Part shown: positions 1-7,983 of the stretch, in pieces | Layout: the number at the start of each line of letters is the position of its first letter | How positions within the stretch are numbered: position 1 is the stretch's first letter | Assembly: GCA_013041975.1 (NCBI GenBank) | Contig: JABDQZ010000351.1 | Span: 1 to 12,235, forward strand | Source: Gammaproteobacteria bacterium | GTDB taxonomy: Bacteria > Pseudomonadota > Gammaproteobacteria > Chromatiales > Chromatiaceae | Reading direction: 5' to 3' | Length of the DNA: 12,235 nucleotides | Position numbers and translations under genes: made by a program | Notes under the pieces: model-generated | The model's database searches: none | Told to the model about the DNA's origin: nothing | Seen by the model: the letters and a program-made list of their open reading frames with translations, nothing else

Positions 1-1037
1 GGTGATCCTATGCGTGCCTGACCCGGACGGGTAAAAGCAATCATGGGCGCTGCTTCGGTCATGCCATAACCTTCCAGTATTTCGAATCCCAGCGTGACAA
101 AGTCTTGCCACACGGTTTCATCCAGCTTGGCTCCGCCACTCACCATATAGCGAACATGTCCGCCAAAGCGCTGATGAACCTTTCCAAAAAGCAATCTGGA
201 AAAAGAAGGCGATTGTATTAGGCCTGCCAGTGAAAAGACCAGGCGCGTCACAAGACGGGCCTTGATTTTATCGAGAATGGATTTATGAATGAGGCTGTAA
301 AAACGCGGCACCCCAAGGATGAGAGTAATACGATGATCTTGCAGGGTCGTTAATATGTCCTCTGATGCCATAGAAGGAGTAAATACACAGGTTCCACCGG
401 TATACAAAGGCGCTACCATCGATCCCAGCAACGGAAAAATATGATGTAACGGCAACAGCACCAGCACTCGTTGATCCGGGGTAAAGATTGCCACCTCCTC
501 TGACACCGATTCCATGTTAGCCAACAGGTTCTCACTGGAAAGCATCACGCCCTTGGGGCTTCCCGTTGTTCCCGACGTATAGATAAGCAATAGGATTTTA
601 TCTGCGGGAGGCATTGTAATCGGCACAGGTTCAACCGGAGTGGCCTGATCAGCCATTTCATCCAGAATGAGAACAACCGGGTTCACCCCGGCTTTATCGA
701 TGGCCTGCCTCATAACCGCCTGTGTATCTTGAGAACAAAACACAATGGCCGGGCAGCAATCACCCAGGATATACGCCACATCATCAACCGAACCCATGAA
801 ATCTACCGGCACCATGGTGCAGCCATGCTTCAAACCAGCATAAAAAGCGTAAACCCATTCCAGGCGGTTTTCTGAAAATATCACGATATTTTCATTCGCT
901 TCGACCAGCAACTGTTGTCCATACCCTTCTATCCTGGAAAGCAATTCCCGGTAACTGACAGCTTGCTCATTCCAGACAAGCGCAGTATTTTCACGGGGTT
1001 GCAATAACATTTGATGAGGCATGAGAGTTTTGTTCAT
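1..1037 (-). CDS. AMP-dependent long-chain acyl-CoA synthetase (fatty acid-CoA ligase), C-terminus cut off by window edge
   Basis: The frame is open from the ATG at 1037 down to the left edge, giving 345 complete codons with no stop. The enzyme class activates a carboxylic acid with ATP to an acyl-adenylate and transfers it to CoA. Visible motifs are the AMP-binding P-loop YTSGTTGSPKG at residues 153-163, a PLHHIF segment with two histidines near 198-199, and the adenylate-forming motif EGYGMTEAAP starting near residue 322. Family members are usually 500-650 residues, so the C-terminal lid domain lies outside the window. The N-terminus is compact and has no signal peptide, which fits a cytoplasmic or membrane-associated enzyme. 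No strong Shine-Dalgarno precedes 1037, and internal ATGs at codons 6 and 10 are alternatives. It is transcribed divergently from the envelope transport operon. Long-chain specificity is inferred from overall resemblance to FadD-like ligases; the exact acid is not known. Confidence 0.92.
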   Translation of the reverse strand, partial: MNKTLMPHQMLLQPRENTALVWNEQAVSYRELLSRIEGYGQQLLVEANENIVIFSENRLEWVYAFYAGLKHGCTMVPVDFMGSVDDVAYILGDCCPAIVFCSQDTQAVMRQAIDKAGVNPVVLILDEMADQATPVEPVPITMPPADKILLLIYTSGTTGSPKGVMLSSENLLANMESVSEEVAIFTPDQRVLVLLPLHHIFPLLGSMVAPLYTGGTCVFTPSMASEDILTTLQDHRITLILGVPRFYSLIHKSILDKIKARLVTRLVFSLAGLIQSPSFSRLLFGKVHQRFGGHVRYMVSGGAKLDETVWQDFVTLGFEILEGYGMTEAAPMIAFTRPGQARIGS

Positions 1038-1205
1038 TCTTTGAATTGAAAAACAGCCAATACAGCTTTAACCAGTTGATTTCATTATGGTCTTAATGGC
1101 CAATTTCTTGTAGTCTAGACAATATAGTTGCCATTTACACTATTACAGTAGCAAATGGGGATAATGACAGTGAACCATAAGAGTTCATATTTATAGAAGG
1201 AAAAG
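1038..1205. promoter_or_regulatory. Divergent control region with imperfect palindrome (candidate operator)
   Basis: These 168 bases separate the acyl-CoA synthetase from the DUF1302 operon and must hold both promoters. The clearest structure is an imperfect palindrome at 1131-1158: CCATTT at 1131-1136 pairs with AAATGG at 1153-1158, and ACT/AGT pair inside it. AATGGC at 1095-1100 is also complementary to GCCATT at 1130-1135, and an 8-bp palindrome GTCTAGAC sits at 1113-1120. GATAAT at 1160-1165 could be a plus-strand -10 box, but TTTACA at 1134-1139 is 20 bases away, which is too far for a good -35. I infer a repressor or activator site here; no regulator gene is in the window. Confidence 0.4.
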
Positions 1206-3020
1206 ATGATGCACACATCACTAAAAACAAATAATAATTTTCATCCCGGAGTAAAAACCTCCTTACTATCAAGCCTGATCATACTGGCTGCTACACCGCT
1301 ACAAGCTTTTGAATTTCAATCTGGTGAACTCACCGGCACAATAACCTCAACCGTTTCCTACGGTATCAGTCAGCGTATTGAAGAGCGCGATCCGGCTCTG
1401 GTCAGTGGACCAGCCAATGGCGGTACCGGGCAGAGTAACACTACAGATGACGGTAACCTGAACTATGATGATGGCGATACCTTCTCCAACATCGTCAAGG
1501 GTGTTCACGATATCGGTCTGAACTATCGTAACTATGGTGCCTTCGCCCGTGTTAAATGGTGGTATGACTTTGAACTGAATAATAGTGCTGTACCGCATGG
1601 CCATGAACCGACCAGTGCTACCCCTAACCTGGAACTGGATGACTCTGGCTTCAATGATCTGGCCCAGTTTGACGGTATCGAATTGCTTGATGCCTTCGTG
1701 TTTGGGGAATTCAACCTCGGCGACAAGCCACTTGATGTTCGTTTGGGAAAACAGGTGGTCAACTGGGGTGAAAGCACTTTTATCCAGGGAGGTATCAATG
1801 CCATTAACCCGTTTGATGTTTCTGCATTCCGCCGCCCGGGCGCAGAGATCAAGGAAGGTCTGCTGCCGGTGAACATGCTGTATGCCAACCTGGGTGCAAC
1901 CGACAACCTGAATATCGAGGCTTTTTACCAGTTGAAGTGGGAAAAGACCGTCATTGATGGCTGTGGTACCTATTTTTCATTGCTGGATTATGCGGCTGAC
2001 GGTTGTGATCGTGTCGCCTTTTCCACTTCAGTATCGGATCAATTGAATTATTTGGGGGGTGCATTTGTAAATCGTGGGCAGGATGCAGAAGCCGATGACG
2101 AAGGTCAGTTTGGCGTATCCTTCCGGTATTATGCAGATACGCTTGATACCGAGTTTGGTGCTTACTATATCAATTACCATAGCAGGATCCCTTATGTCAG
2201 TGGCCGCAAATCATCTGCTGCCACGGGTGGCGTCGGTGTGCTCGCCGGTGGTGATGCTGTTTATTTCATTGAGTATCCTGAAGATATTCAGCTATACGGC
2301 TTGAGTTTTGCCACCAGCGTTGGCACAACAGCTGTTTCCGGCGAAGTCAGTCATCGTAAGGATTTGCCGGTACAAATTAACGGTAATGAAATCTTATCAA
2401 CGGCACTGGCATTTGGTATTCCTTTTACAGGTGGTTTTAGTCCCACGTTTGATGCCTTAAATGCCGCATGGAATGCATCAACCTTCACCCCTAGATGGGC
2501 ATCAACTACCCCGGGCGGCGTAGTTCAGGGCTGGGATCCCTACGATGTCAGCCAGGCACAGGTTACCCTGGTTCACTTTTTCGAACGTGTCTTCGGTGCC
2601 AGTCGTTTGACGCTGGCTGGAGAAATTGGTGGGACTTATGTTCATAATCTTCCAGCACTGAGTGAACAGCGCTATGGCCGTTCAGCGATTTTTGGGCAGG
2701 GCTCTCTGGGCGTGGGCGGTAATGATGGATACGTGACCGAGTCAGCCTGGGGATATCGTGCGGTTGCCAAGCTGGATTATCCCAATGCTTTTGCCGGTGT
2801 GAGTGTTTCTCCAAGCATCCGCTGGAAACATGATGTTGACGGCATTTCACCCACACCTGAATTCCAGGAAGATCGCCAGGCACTGGGACTGGGTGTGACT
2901 TTCAGCTACAAAGAGACTTACAAGGTGGGAGTTTCCTACACCAATTATCTTGATGATGGTGATTTCGATATTCTCAGGGACCGTGATTTTGTTTCACTTA
3001 ACGCTTCTGTCTCATTTTAA
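1206..3020 (+). CDS. DUF1302 family outer-membrane barrel-type protein
   Basis: This 604-residue protein begins with a long signal peptide: a hydrophobic stretch SLLSSLIILAATPLQA, with likely cleavage before FEFQSG near residue 35. The mature part alternates polar and hydrophobic residues, is rich in Gly, Tyr and Asn, and ends in SVSF. A terminal Phe is typical of outer-membrane beta-barrels inserted by the Bam machinery. Length and the N-terminal FEFQSGELTGTITSTVSYG pattern fit DUF1302 (PF06980-type) proteins, which are found beside DUF1329 and RND genes. The inferred role is an outer-membrane channel or lipid conduit for the downstream permease. AGAAGGA at 1195-1201 is a good ribosome binding site; it is 4 bases from the ATG at 1206 and 7 from the ATG at 1209, so the second ATG may be the one used. 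It is the first gene of the operon, 38 bases before the DUF1329 start. Confidence 0.93.
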   Translation: MMHTSLKTNNNFHPGVKTSLLSSLIILAATPLQAFEFQSGELTGTITSTVSYGISQRIEERDPALVSGPANGGTGQSNTTDDGNLNYDDGDTFSNIVKGVHDIGLNYRNYGAFARVKWWYDFELNNSAVPHGHEPTSATPNLELDDSGFNDLAQFDGIELLDAFVFGEFNLGDKPLDVRLGKQVVNWGESTFIQGGINAINPFDVSAFRRPGAEIKEGLLPVNMLYANLGATDNLNIEAFYQLKWEKTVIDGCGTYFSLLDYAADGCDRVAFSTSVSDQLNYLGGAFVNRGQDAEADDEGQFGVSFRYYADTLDTEFGAYYINYHSRIPYVSGRKSSAATGGVGVLAGGDAVYFIEYPEDIQLYGLSFATSVGTTAVSGEVSHRKDLPVQINGNEILSTALAFGIPFTGGFSPTFDALNAAWNASTFTPRWASTTPGGVVQGWDPYDVSQAQVTLVHFFERVFGASRLTLAGEIGGTYVHNLPALSEQRYGRSAIFGQGSLGVGGNDGYVTESAWGYRAVAKLDYPNAFAGVSVSPSIRWKHDVDGISPTPEFQEDRQALGLGVTFSYKETYKVGVSYTNYLDDGDFDILRDRDFVSLNASVSF

Positions 3021-3042
3021 TGGTATTCAGCCAACCACGAAT

Positions 3043-3048
3043 AAGGAG
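3043..3048 (+). promoter_or_regulatory. Shine-Dalgarno that sets the DUF1329 start
   Basis: AAGGAG lies 10 bases before the ATG at 3059. The earlier in-frame ATG at 3020 overlaps the preceding stop codon (TAATG) and has no ribosome binding site. Starting at 3059 also puts the signal peptide at the very N-terminus. Confidence 0.75.
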
Positions 3049-3058
3049 TTATCCGAAT

Positions 3059-4027
3059 ATGTATAAAACAATGAAAATAACAGTGGCTGCAATTTCCATG
3101 CTGATAGGCGCAGGTAATGCGCTTGCCGCTCTCAGTCAGGCCGAAGCCGATCGCCTGGGAAAAGACCTGACGCCGGTGGGGGCTGAAAAAGCCGGTAATA
3201 ACGATGGCAGCATTCCTGAATGGACAGGAGGCCTTACCAGGGCTCCATCCGCTTATGAACCCGGACAGTTTCTGGTCGATCCTTTTGCCGATGACCAGCC
3301 GCTATTTACCATCATGGCTCAAAACATGGAGCAGTACAAAGACAGGTTGTCGCCTGGCCAGATGGCAATGCTGAAAAAATATCCTGATTATAAAATACCG
3401 GTTTACCAGTCACGAAGAACGGCGGCCTATTCCCAGGAGATATATGATGAGGTCAAGACTCATGCCGTTACTGCAAACCTGACAGGCGATGGCAATGGCG
3501 TAGAAGATCGCGGTATACACGCACCCTTCCCAATACCCGGGAACGGTCTTGAGGCCATATGGAACCATACCTTGCGTTTTCGTGGACTCTCTCACAAACG
3601 CACTACAGTGCAAATGCCAGTTCAGGCCAACGGCAGCTTTGTCGCAAACCGCTTTGTTGATATCTGGGCATTTCCTGAAAGCTTTGAAGGTGGCAGAGAC
3701 GCAGAAAAAGATGCCAATATCGCTGCCTACTTCTTACAGATCATGAAATCACCTCCACGCCTGACCGGCAATGTCCTATTGGCCCATGAAACGCTGAACC
3801 AGGTCAAACAGCCACGTAAAGCCTGGCGTTATAATGCAGGACAACGTCGTGTCAGGCGTGCTCCACAGGTCGCTTATGATGCTCCGGGAACAGGGGCTGA
3901 CGGTCTGCGTACGGTAGATAACTTCGACATGTTCAACGGAGCGCCCGATCGCTATGACTGGAAACTGGTCGGAAAAAAGGAATTATATATTCCGTATAAC
4001 GCTTACAAGCTGCATTCACCTAGCTGA
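3059..4027 (+). CDS. DUF1329 family periplasmic protein, N-terminal two thirds (prematurely stopped by a frameshift)
   Basis: From the ATG at 3059 this frame encodes 322 residues. A signal peptide (MYKTMKITVAAISMLIGAGNALA) is followed by the diagnostic DUF1329 start: EADRLGKDLTPVGAEKAGN, then an IPEWTGGL segment. The family is usually about 450 residues, exported to the periplasm, and encoded between DUF1302 and YCF48/RND genes; its biochemical role is not established. Here the reading frame stops at TGA 4025-4027, just after YIPYNAYKLHSPS, in the middle of the conserved domain. The rest of the family sequence continues in another frame to 4422. The product as read would lack its C-terminal third and is probably non-functional, unless the stop is a sequence error. 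An upstream in-frame ATG at 3020 would add 13 residues before the signal peptide and is less likely. Confidence 0.9.
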   Translation: MYKTMKITVAAISMLIGAGNALAALSQAEADRLGKDLTPVGAEKAGNNDGSIPEWTGGLTRAPSAYEPGQFLVDPFADDQPLFTIMAQNMEQYKDRLSPGQMAMLKKYPDYKIPVYQSRRTAAYSQEIYDEVKTHAVTANLTGDGNGVEDRGIHAPFPIPGNGLEAIWNHTLRFRGLSHKRTTVQMPVQANGSFVANRFVDIWAFPESFEGGRDAEKDANIAAYFLQIMKSPPRLTGNVLLAHETLNQVKQPRKAWRYNAGQRRVRRAPQVAYDAPGTGADGLRTVDNFDMFNGAPDRYDWKLVGKKELYIPYNAYKLHSPS

Positions 4028-4422
4028 GTTATGAACAGATTCATCAAAAGGGACATCTTGATCAGGGCCTCACCCGCTACGAGTTACATCGTGTCTGGGT
4101 CGTTGAAGCCACTCTGAAAGATAATGCGCGTCATATCTATGGTAAGCGTACATTCTACCTTGATGAAGATACCTGGCAGGCTGCTGTTATCGATCACTAC
4201 GATACACGTGGCAGTCTCTGGCGTGTAGCTGAGGCCCATGCCATTCAGTATTACGATGAAAAAGTTCCTTTTTACACAGTAGAAGTCATTTACGACCTTC
4301 AGTCTGGCAGGTACCTGACGATTGGTCTAACCAATGAAGAAAAACAACCCTATATCTTCAATATTGGTGAAAAAAGGAAAACCTTCCAGCCGGGAGCGCT
4401 ACGTCGAGTTGGCAAACGTTAA
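4024..4422 (+). pseudogene. Detached C-terminal third of DUF1329 (out of frame with 3059-4027)
   Basis: Reading from CTG 4024 gives 132 codons with no stop until TAA 4420-4422. They encode LSYEQIHQKGHLDQGLTRYE, followed by LHRVWVVEATL, HIYGKRTFYLDEDTWQ, HYDTRGSLWRVAEAHA and YYDEKVPFYTVEVIYDL. This is the expected DUF1329 C-terminal domain and joins smoothly to the truncated upstream part, for a total near 454 residues. Restoring a single C (AGC-CTG-AGT instead of AGC-TGA-GTT) repairs the whole gene. The tail contains no in-frame ATG, GTG or TTG, so it cannot be an independently started gene. No slippery heptamer is visible at the junction. The intact downstream frame points to a very recent mutation or a base-calling error. 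Confidence 0.87.
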
Positions 4423-5548
4423 TAGTAAAACCGCATTGATAGCCAATCGACTGATCCTTTTTCTGTCGATTGCGCTATCGCTTTCTATCACAGCCCGGGC
4501 AGAAATCGATTACCTTGAAACTCCCGCTTTCCTTTCAGAAAAAGCCTCTAAAGGACTGCTACTGGATATTGTGAACACCGGTAAACACCTGGTAGCTGTC
4601 GGCGAACGTGGCCATATCATTTATTCAGCCGATCATGGAAAAAACTGGCAGCAGGCCAGCGTTCCTGTTTATGCCACCTTAACAGCCGTTTTTTTTATTT
4701 CGCCTGATGTAGGTTGGGTCGTCGGTCATGAAGGTGTGATATTGCATTCCACAGATGCCGGAAAAACCTGGACCAGGCAACTGGATGGTTACCAGATCAA
4801 CAAGCAGGTGATCACCCAGGCACAGCAGCGGGTTCACAATAAACGCAATCAACTGGAAACGGTTACCGATAAAGATCAGCGTGAAGAAATTACTTACCAG
4901 CTGGAAGAAGCCGGCTATGCGCTTGAAGAAGCTATTGAAGACGAGCAGGCAGGGCCATTCAAACCGCTTCTTGATGTATGGTTTGCCGATGAGTACCAGG
5001 GTTATGCTCTAGGTGCTTATGGCATTTTGCTGCAAACCCTTGATGGCGGTGAAAACTGGACATTAATTTCCAACCGGCTTGAAAACCCTGAAGGTTTCCA
5101 CCTTAACAGCATCGCCCCTACACCTTCCGGGACAATATTTATCACCGGTGAGTCAGGGACTATTTTCCGCTCAACCAATGAAGGTGAAAACTGGATTCGC
5201 CTGAACTCACCTTATGAAGGTTCCTTTTTTGGCATCACAAGCAAGGGCAACAGCATTCTGGTGTTTGGTTTAAGAGGCAATATTTATCGCTCCCGGGACA
5301 ATGGCAACAGCTGGAAAAACGTTAATACCAACGCCATGTCAGCTATCAGTGCAGGAATGCCTACGAGATCCGGCCTGATAGTGCTGGTCGGTAATGCCGG
5401 TCATGTTTTATTCAGCAAGGATCAGGGAAAGAGTTTCAATGTCACGGTTCGTCCGGACCGCTTGTCATTAAGCGCCATCACCGAATCAACCGATCATCAT
5501 TTGATTGCTGTGGGTTCCCGGGGCGTTCACAAACTTGAACTGCCCTAG
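4334..5548 (+). CDS. YCF48/BNR-repeat beta-propeller periplasmic protein of the RND operon
   Basis: This is an exported beta-propeller protein with six Asp-box motifs (S/T-x-D/N-x-G-x-x-W/F). Counting from 4334 they begin near residues 98 (SADHGKNW), 139 (STDAGKTW), 235 (TLDGGENW), 280 (STNEGENW), 320 (SRDNGNSW) and 361 (SKDQGKSF). The fold is the one used by the photosystem II assembly factor Ycf48, but here it belongs to the non-photosynthetic group found beside MMPL/RND permeases. A charged helical insert (about 154-207) interrupts the propeller between the second and third boxes. The start is uncertain. ATG 4334 lies inside the DUF1329 tail and would leave about 39 polar residues before the hydrophobic core LILFLSIALSLSITARA. 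TTG 4409 (after GGGAG at 4392-4396) or TTG 4436 would give a normal signal peptide with cleavage before AEIDYLE or EIDYLE. The stop is 23 bases before the permease ATG. Confidence 0.88.
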   Translation: MKKNNPISSILVKKGKPSSRERYVELANVNSKTALIANRLILFLSIALSLSITARAEIDYLETPAFLSEKASKGLLLDIVNTGKHLVAVGERGHIIYSADHGKNWQQASVPVYATLTAVFFISPDVGWVVGHEGVILHSTDAGKTWTRQLDGYQINKQVITQAQQRVHNKRNQLETVTDKDQREEITYQLEEAGYALEEAIEDEQAGPFKPLLDVWFADEYQGYALGAYGILLQTLDGGENWTLISNRLENPEGFHLNSIAPTPSGTIFITGESGTIFRSTNEGENWIRLNSPYEGSFFGITSKGNSILVFGLRGNIYRSRDNGNSWKNVNTNAMSAISAGMPTRSGLIVLVGNAGHVLFSKDQGKSFNVTVRPDRLSLSAITESTDHHLIAVGSRGVHKLELP

Positions 5549-5571
5549 TACCGGGCTACTGGAAATAGTTG

Positions 5572-7983
5572 ATGTCGTCTAAAGACCTGGAACAAAAAAT
5601 CAAACACAACTATCCGCTTGAGGAGTCGGAACCTTTACTTGAGCGCTTGTTGTTTGGACACCGCCCACTGGTGATTATCATTTTCAGCCTGTTAACCCTG
5701 TTTATGCTGTGGCAGGCCAGTAATGTCAGGCCTGATGCCAGTTTTGAAAAAATGATCCCTACAGGGCACCCATTTATCAATAACTTTCTTGAAGACCGCG
5801 AAGACCTTAAAGGGTTAGGTAACCTCATCAGGATTGCTGTTGAGACAACACAGGGGGATATTTTTGATCAACAATTTCTTGAAACACTCCAACAGATTAC
5901 TGAAGAGACTTTTTTTATTCCGGGGGTCGACCGTAGTGGATTGAAATCACTGTGGACAGCCAATATGCGCTGGCTGGAAGTGACCGAAGAAGGGCTGGCT
6001 GGCGGACCTGTCATACCCAGTAGCTATGATGGCTCCGAACAACAAATCGACAGGGTTCGCAAAAATGTACTCCGCTCCGGACAGATTGGTCGACTGGTTG
6101 CAAATGATTTCAAATCGACCATTATTCTTGTGCCGCTGCTGGATTCCAACCCGGAAACCGGTGAGCGTCTGGATTACCAGGCGTTTTCAACGGCACTGGA
6201 AGAAAAGATTCGCAATCGTTTCCAGAATGACAACATCAAAATCCATATCACAGGATTTGCCAAAATTGTCGGTGACCTCATCGATGGTGCGACTGATGTA
6301 GCAGCGTTTTTTGCTGCTGCTTGTGTCATCACACTGTTGCTTTTGTATATCTACTCCCACTGTATAAAAAATTCACTGGTGGTATTGGCATGTTCGCTGA
6401 TTGCTGTGGTGTGGCAGCTGGGTTTATTGAACCTGATGGGATATGGACTGGATCCCTACTCAATGCTGATTCCCTTTCTGGTTTTTGCCATCGCCGTCAG
6501 CCATGGTGTACAGATTTTCAACGCCATTGCTCATGCCAGCATGGGCAAGCTGGATGCCGAGAAAGCTGCCCGCCATGCTTTTCGCACCTTGTACATACCA
6601 GGCCTGACTGCACTGGTGAGCGATGCTATTGGTTTTACTACCTTACTGGTGATAGAAATCGACGTTATTCGCCACCTGGCAATCGCGGCCAGCATTGGCG
6701 TTGCTGTGATTATTTTGACTAACCTGGTGCTGCTGCCAGTGTTGCTCTCTTATTCCAGCGTCATGCCCTCCGCCCTGCAGCGTTTAAAAGAACAGGAATC
6801 CGGTTACCACCGTATCTGGAGGATGCTGACCCGGTTTACCGGCCCGCGTTATGCACCAGCAGCGATAGTGATTGCAGCCCTGTTATTAGGCTATGGACTG
6901 GTCATGAAAACAGAACTGAAAATCGGTGACCTGGACCAGGGAGCGCCGGAATTACGGGCAGATTCGCGCTACAACCTTGATAATCAATTTATCGCTGAAC
7001 ATTATTCCTCAAGCACCGATGTATTTGTCGTCATGGCACATACGCCACCCAACCAGTGCATCAGCTATCACTCTTTAGCCGCAGTTGATTATTTCCAGTG
7101 GTATTTGCAAAACCTGTCTGGCGTACAGTCGGTTGTGTCAATGGTAGATCGGACAAAACGTGTCATCAGTGCACTTAACGAAGGCAACCTCAAGTGGACA
7201 GCCATATCCCGCAACCAACTGGTCCTCAACGGCACTGTCAGTGGACAACAGGAAGCGATTGGATTAATAAATGCTGATTGCAGCATGATGCCCATTCTGG
7301 TTTTTCTTGAAGACCACAAGGCAGAAACACTGAACCGCGTGGTAAATGGCATCAACAACTTCAAACGGCAATATGACAGCGGTGATGTCGACTTTCGTAT
7401 GGCTGCCGGCAATGCCGGTATCGAGGCAGCAACCAATATTGTTGTAAAAGAAGCCCAGTACAAGATGTTGATTCTGGTTTACAGCGTAGTCAGCCTGCTG
7501 GTTTTCATGGCTTTTCGCTCCTGGAGAACCGTGGTATGCATTATTGCACCTTTGGCGCTGACCTCGGCACTTGGGCAGGCATTGATGGTACACCTGGATA
7601 TTGGTGTCAAAGTAGCCACCCTGCCCGTGATTGCACTCGGCATCGGAATTGGCGTTGATTATGGCATTTATATCTATAGCAAACTGGAGACCCTGATTGT
7701 CAAAGGCGCTGATTTACAAACAGCCTATTTCATGACACTGATAACCACGGGCAAGGCCGTGATCTTTACGGGCATTACACTGGCCATTGGCGTGGCCACC
7801 TGGGTGTTTTCACCCATCAAATTTCAGGCCGACATGGGCATCATGCTGACATTTATGTTCTTGTGGAATATGCTGGGTGCCGTATTGCTTTTACCTGCAC
7901 TAGCACGATACCTCATCGATACTGACAAGTTGAGTCAAAGCAATGAAGCCCAACTGCATAGCCATTTGTCAGACGACAAATAA
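5572..7983 (+). CDS. RND superfamily (MMPL-type) inner-membrane permease
   Basis: This protein of about 803 residues has the duplicated RND plan. It has a first membrane helix near residues 32-49 (LVIIIFSLLTLFMLWQA), a periplasmic domain to about 240, helices 2-6 from about 243 to 397, helix 7 near 430-447, a second periplasmic domain, and helices 8-12 from about 640 to 785. The second half carries GIGIGVDYGIYIYSK with the Asp near residue 696, the position that relays protons in RND/MMPL pumps. The matching site in the first half reads AIAVSHGVQIF, with Ser-His instead of Asp-Tyr. There is no tripartite adaptor gene, so this is not a classical AcrAB-type pump; its partners are probably the upstream DUF1302, DUF1329 and YCF48 proteins. 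The substrate is likely hydrophobic or lipid-like (inferred). ATG 5572 is preferred, with GGA 8 bases upstream; an adjacent TTG at 5569 is possible. Confidence 0.93.
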   Translation: MSSKDLEQKIKHNYPLEESEPLLERLLFGHRPLVIIIFSLLTLFMLWQASNVRPDASFEKMIPTGHPFINNFLEDREDLKGLGNLIRIAVETTQGDIFDQQFLETLQQITEETFFIPGVDRSGLKSLWTANMRWLEVTEEGLAGGPVIPSSYDGSEQQIDRVRKNVLRSGQIGRLVANDFKSTIILVPLLDSNPETGERLDYQAFSTALEEKIRNRFQNDNIKIHITGFAKIVGDLIDGATDVAAFFAAACVITLLLLYIYSHCIKNSLVVLACSLIAVVWQLGLLNLMGYGLDPYSMLIPFLVFAIAVSHGVQIFNAIAHASMGKLDAEKAARHAFRTLYIPGLTALVSDAIGFTTLLVIEIDVIRHLAIAASIGVAVIILTNLVLLPVLLSYSSVMPSALQRLKEQESGYHRIWRMLTRFTGPRYAPAAIVIAALLLGYGLVMKTELKIGDLDQGAPELRADSRYNLDNQFIAEHYSSSTDVFVVMAHTPPNQCISYHSLAAVDYFQWYLQNLSGVQSVVSMVDRTKRVISALNEGNLKWTAISRNQLVLNGTVSGQQEAIGLINADCSMMPILVFLEDHKAETLNRVVNGINNFKRQYDSGDVDFRMAAGNAGIEAATNIVVKEAQYKMLILVYSVVSLLVFMAFRSWRTVVCIIAPLALTSALGQALMVHLDIGVKVATLPVIALGIGIGVDYGIYIYSKLETLIVKGADLQTAYFMTLITTGKAVIFTGITLAIGVATWVFSPIKFQADMGIMLTFMFLWNMLGAVLLLPALARYLIDTDKLSQSNEAQLHSHLSDDK

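Noticed and set aside
1532..1906. Minus-strand 124-codon open frame inside the DUF1302 gene
   Set aside because: It is fully antisense to a convincing outer-membrane protein gene, is Ser/Pro-rich, and has no domain or ribosome binding site.
3020..3058. ATG at 3020 as the DUF1329 start (TAATG overlap with DUF1302)
   Set aside because: It has no ribosome binding site and would put 13 polar residues ahead of the signal peptide; ATG 3059 has AAGGAG upstream.
4010..4030. Programmed -1 ribosomal frameshifting joining the two DUF1329 parts
   Set aside because: No X-XXY-YYZ slippery heptamer occurs at the junction, and the downstream frame itself carries a TAG at 4021-4023, leaving almost no window for a shift. 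A missing base explains the data more simply.
7089..7593. Overlapping minus-strand open frames inside the RND gene
   Set aside because: They are antisense by-products of the permease coding sequence, with no recognisable protein features.
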